Of a stretch of 64,000 nt of DNA, positions 54,135-61,911 are shown piece by piece; positions within the stretch are counted from its first letter, which is position 1, and each line of letters starts with the position of its first letter. A program made the position numbers and the translations under genes. The notes beneath the pieces were generated by a model. The model was not told where the DNA came from and did no database searches. It worked only from the letters and a program-made list of their open reading frames with translations. The stretch comes from Paenibacillus tyrphae (GTDB taxonomy: Bacteria > Bacillota > Bacilli > Paenibacillales > NBRC-103111): NCBI RefSeq assembly GCF_027925525.1, contig NZ_BSDJ01000005.1:248001-312000 (forward strand). Reading direction: 5' to 3'.

Positions 54135-55015
54135 TGGCGCAAACGATGATCGGCCGCTCCGGCTCGGGGACAGGGGTCCGGAGAAAGCCGGGAATGCGCT
54201 ACGTTCGCAAAACCGTGCTGCCGCATATCGGCTTGGCGCTCGCTGGCCTGCTGTTTTTGGCCCCGTTCGCATGGCTGTTCATTACTTCCATCAAGTCGGA
54301 ACAGGAGATTTTCGCGATCCCGACGGTCTGGTGGCCCGACAAAATCCAATGGCTGAATTACGTGCAGGCGGTTCAGACGATTCCCTTCATTCAGTATACG
54401 CTCAACACCGTGTTTGTCTGCGTGCTGTCTGCGGTCGGGCAGCTGTTCGCTTCGCCTTTGGTGGCGTACGGCTTCTCGCGGATCGCGTTCCGCGGGCGCG
54501 ACTTCTTGTTTTTCGTCATGATGGGGACGATGATTTTGCCGTTTCAGGTGACGATGGTGCCGATCTACGTCATGTTTAACCAGATGAACATGCTCGATTC
54601 GTATTGGCCGCTTATTTTGCCGAACTTTTTCGGCGCCGCCTATTATATTTTCCTGCTTCGCCAGTTTTTTATGAACATTCCATACGAGCTCACGGAATCG
54701 GCCAAAATCGACGGAGCGTCCGAGTTCCGCATTTATTGGCAGGTGATTCTGCCTTTGTCCCGGCCGGCGCTGTACACCGTAGCGCTGCTTACGTTCCTGC
54801 ACGCTTGGGGCGATTTCCTGGGACCGCTCATTTACTTGAACGACCCGGAGAAATGGACGCTGTCCGTCGGCCTCCGGTCGTTTATCGGAGAATACAAAGT
54901 TTCATGGGGCCTTCTGATGGCCGCTTCAACGCTCTTCACGGTCCCGATTATCGCACTGTATTTCTTCGTGCAGAAGCAGTTCATTCAAGGCATTACGCTG
55001 ACAGGCTTTAAGTGA
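54134..55015 (+). CDS. Sugar ABC transporter permease (MalG/UgpE-type)
   Basis: 293 aa, six membrane segments. EAA loop: LTESAKIDGASEFRIYWQVI. C-terminal YFFVQKQFIQGITLTGFK is characteristic of the MalG/UgpE group. Translationally coupled to the preceding permease. Expected to pair with a shared MsmX-type ATPase encoded elsewhere. Confidence 0.94.
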   Translation: MAQTMIGRSGSGTGVRRKPGMRYVRKTVLPHIGLALAGLLFLAPFAWLFITSIKSEQEIFAIPTVWWPDKIQWLNYVQAVQTIPFIQYTLNTVFVCVLSAVGQLFASPLVAYGFSRIAFRGRDFLFFVMMGTMILPFQVTMVPIYVMFNQMNMLDSYWPLILPNFFGAAYYIFLLRQFFMNIPYELTESAKIDGASEFRIYWQVILPLSRPALYTVALLTFLHAWGDFLGPLIYLNDPEKWTLSVGLRSFIGEYKVSWGLLMAASTLFTVPIIALYFFVQKQFIQGITLTGFK

Positions 55016-55080
55016 GACAGAGCATCCGGGAAATGAACATAAATGATTCGATTCCAATTCACCCATCTGGAGGAAAGCAA

Positions 55081-56829
55081 ATGAAAAAACGATCCAACGT
55101 TACGGCAGCCATTCTGTCTTTGGCATTGGCCGGGGGGATGGTCATCCCCGCTGCGGGCGCATCCGCAGAACAAACAGCACAGGCTACCGCACCTGTGGAA
55201 AATTTGGCTTTGAACAAGCCGTATACGTTCGAACCCCCGTATCCACGGGATTCGCATTTCGGACCGAAGGAAGACGCTTATCCGGACGATACGGGCAAGC
55301 AGCTGACGGACGGCGTTTTCGGCGGGCTATCCTTTTCCGAGAAAGCGTATGTCGGCAAGCTGTGGCAGGGCTACCGCACCTTTAAGCTTGATCTGGGCGA
55401 GCCGGTAACGATCCAGGACATTAAGGTCAGTACGCTGCAGGATTTGCCGAGCGGGATCTTTTTCCCGGACGAAATCTCGTACTCGATCTCGGAGAACGGC
55501 AGCACGTGGCAGCATCTCGGGAAAGTAAAAAGCGCGCTGCCGACGACGGAAAAAGGCCCCGTGAAGCAAACGATCGCCAAAACCGGCGTCAATACGGTCG
55601 CCCGCTACGTCTATATCGACATTCCGGCGGAATCCTGGCTGTTCGTCGATGAGATCGAGGTCATGGGCACGCGCGACAAGTCGGGCAGCAAGCTGAAGCC
55701 GAACAAAGCGCCGAAGCCGGATCAAGGGTATCCTCGTCCGGGCTCAAAGCAGACGGGAGGCATTCGCGATGAAGTGCTCATTTATACCGGGGAATGGCAG
55801 TACCAGCCGAGCGACTGGGTTTCGTTCAAGAAAGAGGACTTCAAGCCGTACGTTTCTTATGTGGATCAAGACATGAAGCGCAAGGACTTTATGTTCGACG
55901 GCTTCTTATTTTTGCCGCTCCCTGCTTTGTTAGACGGCACCAATTACGGTTCGGCGGGGAAGCCGACGAACAAAGGTCACTTTGAAAAGTTTCTTGACCG
56001 CGTGTTCCGCGACGATTACGAGCTGGGGGCGCTGAACGAAGCGGTGAAGGAAGCGAAGGCGGATATGCCGAGAAGGAAATACGAGGCGAAGGTCGTTATC
56101 GCAATCCCGTATCCGCGTACGGATCAGAGCGATTTCGGCGATGTAGACGGCGACGGCATCAGCGAGAACTTGAACGTCAAGGAGGTCGGGGAAGCGGAAG
56201 CTACGAAGAACCGGCTTAAGGTGACCAAGTGGTACGTCGACGAGGTATACAAGCGCTGGAACGCGAAAAATTACTCCGACCTGAAGCTTGTCTCGTTCTA
56301 TTGGTACAATGAATACATTGGGCATCAGTTAAGCGCGATGGAGCATGAGGTGGTGAAGCAGACCGGCGATTATGTCCGCTCCAAAGGCGCGACGTTCCAA
56401 TGGATTCCGTATTATTTCGCCCGGGGCTGGAACGATTGGAAAGAAAACGGATTCGATGCGGCAGCCATGCAGCCGAACTATTATTTCCATTCTGATGCCA
56501 ACGTCGACCGGATGAGCACGATCGCTCAAGCCGCTTATGATAACGGCATGGGCGTCGAGATCGAGCTGAGCGACGCGGCGCTGACGGACGAGAAGCTGCG
56601 TAACCGCTACTACGCATACTTGGACGCAGGAAAAGAACACAAGTTTATGAACAAATCGTACAACGTGTTCTATCAGCAGGTGAAAACGCTCTGGAAGGCT
56701 GCACAATCCAAGACGCCAATTGAGCGCGAAGTGTACGACCGCACGTATCGGTATATTAAAGGCAAGTATAAAGTAACGAATCCGCAAGAACTTCAAGCGT
56801 TAGAGCAGGAAGAGCAGGACGCGGAGTAA
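55081..56829 (+). CDS. Secreted DUF4855 protein with N-terminal discoidin-like domain
   Basis: 582 aa. Sec signal peptide (KKRSNVTAAILSLALAGG...ASAE, cut near 30). Residues about 35-200 form an F5/8 type C-like beta sandwich (NLALNKPYTF, KLDLGEPVTIQDIKVSTLQ, ARYVYIDIPAE), a common carbohydrate-binding module. From about 220 on is the DUF4855 region: VLIYTGEWQYQPSDW, KDFMFDGFLFLPL, VVIAIPYPR, LVSFYWYNEYIG, FQWIPYYFARGW and GVEIELSDA, which look like strands of a TIM barrel. Start ATG 55081 follows GGAGGA. Directly behind the importer genes, so probably a secreted glycan-acting enzyme feeding it. Activity not established. Confidence 0.85.
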   Translation: MKKRSNVTAAILSLALAGGMVIPAAGASAEQTAQATAPVENLALNKPYTFEPPYPRDSHFGPKEDAYPDDTGKQLTDGVFGGLSFSEKAYVGKLWQGYRTFKLDLGEPVTIQDIKVSTLQDLPSGIFFPDEISYSISENGSTWQHLGKVKSALPTTEKGPVKQTIAKTGVNTVARYVYIDIPAESWLFVDEIEVMGTRDKSGSKLKPNKAPKPDQGYPRPGSKQTGGIRDEVLIYTGEWQYQPSDWVSFKKEDFKPYVSYVDQDMKRKDFMFDGFLFLPLPALLDGTNYGSAGKPTNKGHFEKFLDRVFRDDYELGALNEAVKEAKADMPRRKYEAKVVIAIPYPRTDQSDFGDVDGDGISENLNVKEVGEAEATKNRLKVTKWYVDEVYKRWNAKNYSDLKLVSFYWYNEYIGHQLSAMEHEVVKQTGDYVRSKGATFQWIPYYFARGWNDWKENGFDAAAMQPNYYFHSDANVDRMSTIAQAAYDNGMGVEIELSDAALTDEKLRNRYYAYLDAGKEHKFMNKSYNVFYQQVKTLWKAAQSKTPIEREVYDRTYRYIKGKYKVTNPQELQALEQEEQDAE

Positions 56830-56857
56830 CGAAATCGAAGAAAAAGGGGAATGAAGC

Positions 56858-57874
56858 ATGAAGACGATCGTCACTTGCCAAGGCGAGGTGCGCCTCGAAA
56901 ACCGGCCTGAGCCATCTGTAAAGGAGCATCCCAAGCGCGTCCTGGTGAAGGTGAATTACTCTTCGATCAGTCCGGGAACGGAGCTCGGCCTGCTGGCGAA
57001 TCCGGCCATCCCGGACGGCTTCGCGCTCGGCTACAGCGCCGCCGGTACCGTGCTGGAGGTCGGCAGCGCCGTGGAGGGGCTGAAGCCGGGCGATTTCGTC
57101 GCCTGCTACGGCGGACCTTACGTTTATCATGCGGAGCTGTTGTCCGTGCCGGAGATGCTGTGCGCGAAGCTGAGCGGTCCCGAATCGCTGCCGACGGCTT
57201 CGTTCGCCGGGCTCGGCTCCGTCGCCGTGCACAGCACGCGCAGGCTGGCCCGCCAGTTCGGCGAGACCGTCTGGGTCGCCGGACTCGGCGTGCTCGGTCT
57301 GCTGATCGCGCAGCTTGGTGACCGAGCAAACTACCGGGTTTTCGCCACGGATATGAAGGACGAACGGCTGCAGCTTGCGACCGCGTGCGGCATTGGCGAC
57401 GTTCACCGTGCCGACGATCCGCTGCTTGCCGAGCGGATTGCCGCTTATACGGAAGGTCACGGCTTCGACAGCATCGCCTTGTGTGCGCACGCCACGTCCT
57501 CGCAGCTCATCGAGTCGTGCATGCAGCATCTGGCGTTTCGCGGCAATTTTGCTTTGATCGGCAACGTGCCGATTCAGTTCTCACGCGATCTGTTTTTCGC
57601 GAAGGAAGCGGATTTCGTCATTGCCCGGGGAGGCGGTCCGGGGCGATATGATCGCCAATACGAGGAAGAGGGGCTGGATTATCCGAAATCGTACGTCCGT
57701 TGGACGGAAGGGCGCAATATGCAAGAATTCGTCCGCAACGTGGAAAGCGGGCGTCTGGCGATCCGGCCGATGATCACGCACGAATTCGCGCTGGCTGATG
57801 CCGTCGAGGCGTATGAGGTGCTGAAGCGTGAAGCGTCCTCGGCGCTTGGCGTGCTGATTCGCTACGATTCATAG
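56858..57874 (+). CDS. MDR-type dehydrogenase lacking the usual zinc Cys
   Basis: 338 aa medium-chain dehydrogenase/reductase. GroES-like N-terminal domain, then the nucleotide fold VWVAGLGVLGLLIAQLG. The GHE/Cys catalytic zinc motif is replaced by SISPGTELGLL, as in threonine-dehydrogenase-like and BchC-like proteins, and the structural zinc Cys set is absent. It therefore probably acts without structural zinc. Last gene of the ABC/DUF4855 operon; 28 bases after DUF4855. May oxidise a sugar derivative. Confidence 0.85.
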   Translation: MKTIVTCQGEVRLENRPEPSVKEHPKRVLVKVNYSSISPGTELGLLANPAIPDGFALGYSAAGTVLEVGSAVEGLKPGDFVACYGGPYVYHAELLSVPEMLCAKLSGPESLPTASFAGLGSVAVHSTRRLARQFGETVWVAGLGVLGLLIAQLGDRANYRVFATDMKDERLQLATACGIGDVHRADDPLLAERIAAYTEGHGFDSIALCAHATSSQLIESCMQHLAFRGNFALIGNVPIQFSRDLFFAKEADFVIARGGGPGRYDRQYEEEGLDYPKSYVRWTEGRNMQEFVRNVESGRLAIRPMITHEFALADAVEAYEVLKREASSALGVLIRYDS

Positions 57875-57884
57875 AGAGGTGAAA

Positions 57885-57917
57885 GAGGATTCCGTGGAAT
57901 TTTACGGGAATTCTCTT
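57885..57917 (+). repeat. Left copy of a terminator-like hairpin beside repeat copy B
   Basis: AGAGGATTCC pairs with GGGAATTCTCT (with a mismatch), followed by TT. Its sequence is closely similar to the terminator at 58135-58170 on the other side of the repeat element. Confidence 0.6.
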
Positions 57918-57920
57918 TGG

Positions 57921-58131
57921 CTTGTTGAGAAAATGGTCAATTGAAGTGATAGAGGTTACGAGAGGGTGGGGTATCCACTTCCGACCACTGTTGTCCTCGG
58001 GAAATTTGATTAGAAGCCGCTTGTTAGCGGACATTTCCCGAAGACAAAGGTGGCCGCTATCGCTTCTACAGTGGATACCCCACCTGCGTATGTATCTCTA
58101 TTCATTTATAATGACCACTTTCCTCCATAAG
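57921..58131. repeat. Palindromic repeat element, copy B
   Basis: Second copy of the element at 19508-19713. Left arm TTGTTGAGAAAATGG, core GGGTGGGGTATCCACTTCC, TCGGGAAATTTGATT and right half ACATTTCCCGAAGACAAAGG are shared, with scattered changes; the right end (CCACTTTCCTCCATAAG) is more degenerate than in copy A. It fills the gap between the MDR gene and the convergent coat gene. Confidence 0.8.
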
Positions 58132-58134
58132 TTC

Positions 58135-58170
58135 AGGATTCCCGAGATATTCTATGGGAATCCTCTTTTT
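58135..58170 (+). terminator. Terminator right of repeat copy B
   Basis: AGGATTCCC (58135-58143) pairs with GGGAATCCT (58156-58164), followed by CTTTTT. It resembles the hairpin at 57885-57917. Confidence 0.8.
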
Positions 58171-58186
58171 ATTAGAGGCAAGGGGA

Positions 58187-58483
58187 TCAGGTCGGCAAGT
58201 TTAACGCCGTTTGAATATTTGTCCGATCCAGCTCGATTTGTTCGGGAATATGATACGGGCGGTAATACCCTCTGCGCATCATGTAATTCGTGATCTCCTC
58301 GTGGGTGGAGATCGCTTCGTCCAGCTGCTTGCGCAGGACGGTTTTGATATCGGGACTGGCGGTTTCCGTAAGCGCGACGGCATAGTTTTGAATGCCCGTT
58401 TTGGCGGCGATTAGGAAATCCATAGCAATCACTTGATCGGTCATCGTGCCCATACCGGTTAAATTTTTGATTAGCGTGTTCAT
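58187..58483 (-). CDS. CotF-like spore coat protein, 98 aa
   Basis: Helical protein with the coat-F pattern: MDFLIAAKTGIQNYAVALTE, LRKQLDEAISTHEEITNYMM and RRGYYRPYHIPEQ. AAGGAG before the ATG. It lies 14 bases after the 66-aa partner gene. The 120-aa protein at 59890-60252 is a paralogue (shared xDFLxxAKTGxxNxAxALxET). Likely assembled in the spore coat during sporulation. Confidence 0.85.
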   Translation of the reverse strand: MNTLIKNLTGMGTMTDQVIAMDFLIAAKTGIQNYAVALTETASPDIKTVLRKQLDEAISTHEEITNYMMRRGYYRPYHIPEQIELDRTNIQTALNLPT

Positions 58484-58497
58484 GCGTCGCTCCTTTT

Positions 58498-58698
58498 CTA
58501 CGCGTTAACATTGGCCAGCAAAGCATCCAGCTCTTGCAGCTGCCGGGTCGACAGCTGAACGTCCTGCTCCAAAAGCTGCCTCAGGTCTTCATCCGATACA
58601 AGGCCACGCATCGTTGCCGATTTGGTCATGCAAATCGTTTTGAAGGCCGCGATTTCGTGCAGATCCAATGTTTCATGCAGGCCGTATGTTTTTTTCAT
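58498..58698 (-). CDS. CotF-like spore coat protein, small partner (66 aa)
   Basis: Short helical protein: LHEIAAFKTICMTKSATMRGL then SDEDLRQLLEQDVQLSTRQL. A paralogue of the 68-aa protein at 60271-60477 (shared HExxxFKTICxxKSxxMxGLV). GGAGGG before the ATG. It and the 98-aa gene together resemble the two halves of Bacillus CotF, which is one precursor cut in two. Confidence 0.82.
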   Translation of the reverse strand: MKKTYGLHETLDLHEIAAFKTICMTKSATMRGLVSDEDLRQLLEQDVQLSTRQLQELDALLANVNA

Positions 58699-58733
58699 GA
58701 TGGGTTACCCTCCACGTTCCAGCTCGGTATTGT

Positions 58734-59870
58734 TCAGGGCTTCAGGACGACTTTGATGCAGCCGTCCGTTTTGGTATCGAATACCTCGTAGCCGTGCTTC
58801 GCCTGATCCAGCGGCAGCACGTGTGTGATAATATCCCCGGGATCGACCTTGCCCTCTGCAATTAAATTGTACATATGCGGCATGTAATGGATCACCGGTG
58901 CTTGTCCCGTACGGATGTTTACGTTCCGCTGGAAAATATCTCCTAACGGGAAAGCATTATAACGGGCTCCGTAAACGCCGGTAATTTGAATTGTTCCGCC
59001 CTTGCGAACGGCTTGGGAGGCGATGACGACGGCACCCAGCGAACCGCCCTGGAGCTTGAGGCCCGATGCTAGAAACTCCAGCGGGGTCATTTTTCCATCC
59101 ATCCCTACGCAGTCGATGACGACGTCGGCTCCGCCGTGAGTGATTTCTTTCAAATGGCTGCCGATATTTTGTTCCTGCTCGAAATTGACGGTTTCCACCT
59201 GATTGTGCCGCTTCGCATGCTCCAGCCGGTAATCCACGTAATCGACGGCGATGACGCGCTTCGCCCCTTTGAGCCAGGCAAACTTTTGCGCAAGCAGCCC
59301 GACCGGGCCGCACCCGAGTACGATAACCGTATCGCCGTTCTTTACTCCAGCGTTGTCTACGCTCCAAAAGGCCGTCGGCATGGCATCGGCGATCAGACAC
59401 AGCTTCTCGTCTTCGACCTCGCAGTTTTCCGGAAGACGGAAGGGGACGAAGTTGGCGTAAGGGACCCGCATATATTCGGCTTGCCCTCCGGGATAGCCGC
59501 CGGTCGTTTCGGAGTAGCCGAAAAAACCGCCCATGTCCCCGTTCGGATTCGAATTGTCGCATTGGCTTTCCAATTGATTTTTGCAGTAGTAGCATTCGCC
59601 GCAGCTTACATTAAACGGGATGACGACCCGGTCGCCTTTTTTTACTTTGGTTACTTCGGGACCGACCTCTTCCACAATGCCCATCGGTTCGTGACCGATG
59701 ATATAATCTGTGGGGAAATTTGGAATCATGCCGTGGATGAGATGTAGGTCAGATCCGCAGATGGCCGTGGTGGTCAGCTTGACGATGATGTCGTCCGCTT
59801 TTTGGAGCTTGGGGTCTTCCACCTGCTTGACCTGCACGTTCTTGATACCTTGATACGTAACGGCTCTCAT
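58734..59870 (-). CDS. Zinc-dependent alcohol dehydrogenase (formaldehyde-dehydrogenase-like)
   Basis: 378 aa. Catalytic zinc Cys38 in AICGSDLHLIHG, HEPMGIVEEVG with the second ligand, the structural zinc set in SCGECYYCKNQLESQC, and the NAD fold VIVLGCGPVGLLAQ. The family is the glutathione-independent formaldehyde/threonine-dehydrogenase-like group common in Firmicutes. AAAGGAG before the ATG. It lies between two pairs of CotF-like genes on the same strand, so expression during sporulation is plausible. Confidence 0.93.
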   Translation of the reverse strand: MRAVTYQGIKNVQVKQVEDPKLQKADDIIVKLTTTAICGSDLHLIHGMIPNFPTDYIIGHEPMGIVEEVGPEVTKVKKGDRVVIPFNVSCGECYYCKNQLESQCDNSNPNGDMGGFFGYSETTGGYPGGQAEYMRVPYANFVPFRLPENCEVEDEKLCLIADAMPTAFWSVDNAGVKNGDTVIVLGCGPVGLLAQKFAWLKGAKRVIAVDYVDYRLEHAKRHNQVETVNFEQEQNIGSHLKEITHGGADVVIDCVGMDGKMTPLEFLASGLKLQGGSLGAVVIASQAVRKGGTIQITGVYGARYNAFPLGDIFQRNVNIRTGQAPVIHYMPHMYNLIAEGKVDPGDIITHVLPLDQAKHGYEVFDTKTDGCIKVVLKP

Positions 59871-59889
59871 GGTGTAGCTCCTTTAAGGA

Positions 59890-60252
59890 TTATTTTTCGG
59901 GGGTCGCAAACAAACCTAAGCGGGAAGTATCCTTCGGGAAGAGCTGCATTTCCGCGATTTGCATCGTCGTCTTCGCCGATGTCAGATCCAGCTTGAATTG
60001 TTCGTTCAACCGATTGGGGTGCAGCCATTTTTTGCGGATCATCAGCTGCGAAATTTCTTCATGCAAATCCAAAGCTTCGAACATGAGACGGCGCAGCAGT
60101 GTTCTTACCTCGGCTGTTGCTGTCTCCGACAAGGCGATCGCGCAGTTGCGAGCGCCGGTCTTCGCGGACATCAAGAAATCGAGCGCAAACGCCGAGTCGG
60201 CCAAATTCGGCATGCCTTCGGCATTGATCGGGTCCAAGTAGTCTTTATTCAT
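59890..60252 (-). CDS. CotF-like spore coat protein, 120 aa
   Basis: Paralogue of the 98-aa protein at 58187-58483, with SAFALDFLMSAKTGARNCAI, TLLRRLMFEALDLHEEISQL and IRKKWLHPNRLNEQ, plus about 20 extra residues at the C-terminus. Start ATG 60252 with GGCGGTG 9 bases before; a GTG 12 bases upstream is possible. It follows its 68-aa partner by 18 bases and precedes the alcohol dehydrogenase by 19. Confidence 0.85.
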   Translation of the reverse strand: MNKDYLDPINAEGMPNLADSAFALDFLMSAKTGARNCAIALSETATAEVRTLLRRLMFEALDLHEEISQLMIRKKWLHPNRLNEQFKLDLTSAKTTMQIAEMQLFPKDTSRLGLFATPEK

Positions 60253-60270
60253 CGTATCGTTCACCGCCGT

Positions 60271-60477
60271 TTATTGAATTGGGGTTGCCGGATAAAGGCT
60301 CTGCAAATCCTGCAGTGCTTTGATAGATTGTTCGACATCCTTTTGCATCAAGGCTTTCAGCTCTTGGTCAAAAACAAGCCCCTGCATCATTTTCGATTTG
60401 GCCAGACAGATCGTTTTAAAATTAAGCATTTCATGAATCTCCATCATTTCATGTGGAGCCAGTGTCAATGGGGTCAT
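60271..60477 (-). CDS. CotF-like spore coat protein, small partner (68 aa)
   Basis: Paralogue of the 66-aa protein: EIHEMLNFKTICLAKSKMMQ, then DQELKALMQKDVEQSIKALQ. GGAGGTGA before the ATG. First gene of the coat set on this strand. Confidence 0.82.
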   Translation of the reverse strand: MTPLTLAPHEMMEIHEMLNFKTICLAKSKMMQGLVFDQELKALMQKDVEQSIKALQDLQSLYPATPIQ

Positions 60478-60532
60478 TGGGAATCACCTCCGGTTGCTTG
60501 AACACGGATAGGGTTTCCTTAACAGTTTCCGC

Positions 60533-61402
60533 CTATACCCGGGCAGCATTCCAAGCGGCATAGAACTCGGCAACCGAATCGTAGCGTTCGTTCCGGTTAG
60601 GCCGAACCGCGCGCAGAGCCGTTTCGTACAGTTTCTCGCCCGCTTCCCACTTCGAGTAGGAGCGATCGCGTTCTCCGCCCAGCAGGCCGAAAGCGAGCGC
60701 CCCCATATTAAAAACATTGGTTCGTGCGTCAATGTTTGCGCCGAGCTCGAATTCTTCGGGCGACATAAAGCGGGAGGAGCCCCATATTCGGCCCATCGTA
60801 TTGATAAAAGGCTTTTTCTGATAAAGGTCGATATCGCAAATTTTCGTCAGGCCCTTCTTAAAATCGTACAAAATGCTGCCGTCGTAAAAATCGACAGCGA
60901 CATAACCGCTAGCTTCGACATGTACGTGGAACGAAAAGATACAATCCAACGAACGGAGCCGTTCTTGAACAGGCAGCTGCCGGAAACGGAAAAATGGAGA
61001 ATCCGGATGCGTGTATTTTTGCGGCGGGGGAAAGGACCAATGCGAATGCAGACATTCGCCGTCAAACCAGTCGAATATGGCCGCATACCCGTTCTGCATT
61101 TCAAAATGTTCCTCCAACGTGATGAGATGGGGATGATTCAAGGCTTCATAAAGCGGGAGAGCCTGCTTTAATCGGGTGATAGTCTCTTGAGGGGTTCCGG
61201 TGTAGGCCACGGTTGGTGCTCCTGCGTACTTCACGAACTTCTTGCGGCCGTCCCGTTCGATGCCGAAGGACAGGTTTCCTGAGTCCTGCTGGTCAAAGAC
61301 GCAAAATACCTGGCCTAGATCCCGCAGCCACTCGAAGGGATGAGGTTCTTTTAATTGAAATGATACGCCGTCTATGTTTACGGTAATGGAATGGTTCGTC
61401 AT
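60533..61402 (-). CDS. Protein-kinase-like protein
   Basis: 289 aa, soluble. The kinase fold is suggested by RKKFVKYAGA (candidate Lys), a helix with PLYEALNHPHLITLEEHFE (like the C-helix and strand 4), GYVAVDFYDGSILYDF in the catalytic loop position (Asp and Asn/Ser replaced), ICDIDLY in place of DFG, and FMSPEEFELGANIDARTNVFNMGAL, which closely mimics the APE and helix-F region of Ser/Thr kinases. Start ATG 61402, 6 bases after GGAGG. Could be an aminoglycoside-kinase-like or a diverged Ser/Thr kinase; target unknown. Confidence 0.75.
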   Translation of the reverse strand: MTNHSITVNIDGVSFQLKEPHPFEWLRDLGQVFCVFDQQDSGNLSFGIERDGRKKFVKYAGAPTVAYTGTPQETITRLKQALPLYEALNHPHLITLEEHFEMQNGYAAIFDWFDGECLHSHWSFPPPQKYTHPDSPFFRFRQLPVQERLRSLDCIFSFHVHVEASGYVAVDFYDGSILYDFKKGLTKICDIDLYQKKPFINTMGRIWGSSRFMSPEEFELGANIDARTNVFNMGALAFGLLGGERDRSYSKWEAGEKLYETALRAVRPNRNERYDSVAEFYAAWNAARV

Positions 61403-61619
61403 GGCACGCCTCCATGGATTCGAAATGGGTAAAAGCACTCCCACATTTTAGCACACGTCTTGAGCGATTCCATGGCATGCTTTCGGTAAATCCAAATTTT
61501 CCGGGATGTTTGGCATACTAGGATATACACATTCACCCAATTCTGCATAGACAATCACCTAAAAAGTATAGAACCAAATATAATATCGGGAAAATTAAGA
61601 TTCAAATAAGGGGTGAGTT

Positions 61620-61847
61620 TTGTTGCATCGACAAAATTGTATCCGTGTCCCATACACCTATGAACAATGTATGGCGGACTGCACAGCCGGACCTGATGGA
61701 GGGTATCCTTATGAGTGCAGGGTACCATGCAGGCAGTATAAAAAAAAGCCTTGGTATCTAGCGTGTACAGCACCTATGGCATATACACCTAGAATACCTT
61801 TGGCATATACCTATGTAACACCTAGCTACTGGTACCATCCCTACTAA
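61620..61847 (+). CDS. Small Cys/Tyr/Pro-rich protein, 75 aa
   Basis: Six Cys (CIR, EQCMADC, YECRVPC, ACT) and a C-terminal tail rich in Tyr, Pro and Thr. Start is TTG 61620 or the next TTG codon, behind AAGGGGTGAG. A perfect terminator follows. No signal peptide. The composition resembles small cross-linked coat proteins, and coat genes lie nearby, but the family is not recognised. Confidence 0.6.
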   Translation: MLHRQNCIRVPYTYEQCMADCTAGPDGGYPYECRVPCRQYKKKPWYLACTAPMAYTPRIPLAYTYVTPSYWYHPY

Positions 61848-61869
61848 TGGTAAAATTATAGCGCAAAAG

Positions 61870-61900
61870 GAAAGAGAGGCTGCAAAAACGCCTCTCTTTC
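61870..61900. terminator. Bidirectional terminator between the Cys/Tyr-rich gene and the ArsR gene
   Basis: GAAAGAGAGGC (61870-61880) pairs perfectly with GCCTCTCTTTC (61890-61900); convergent genes on both sides. Confidence 0.85.
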
Positions 61901-61911
61901 TCATGTAAACC

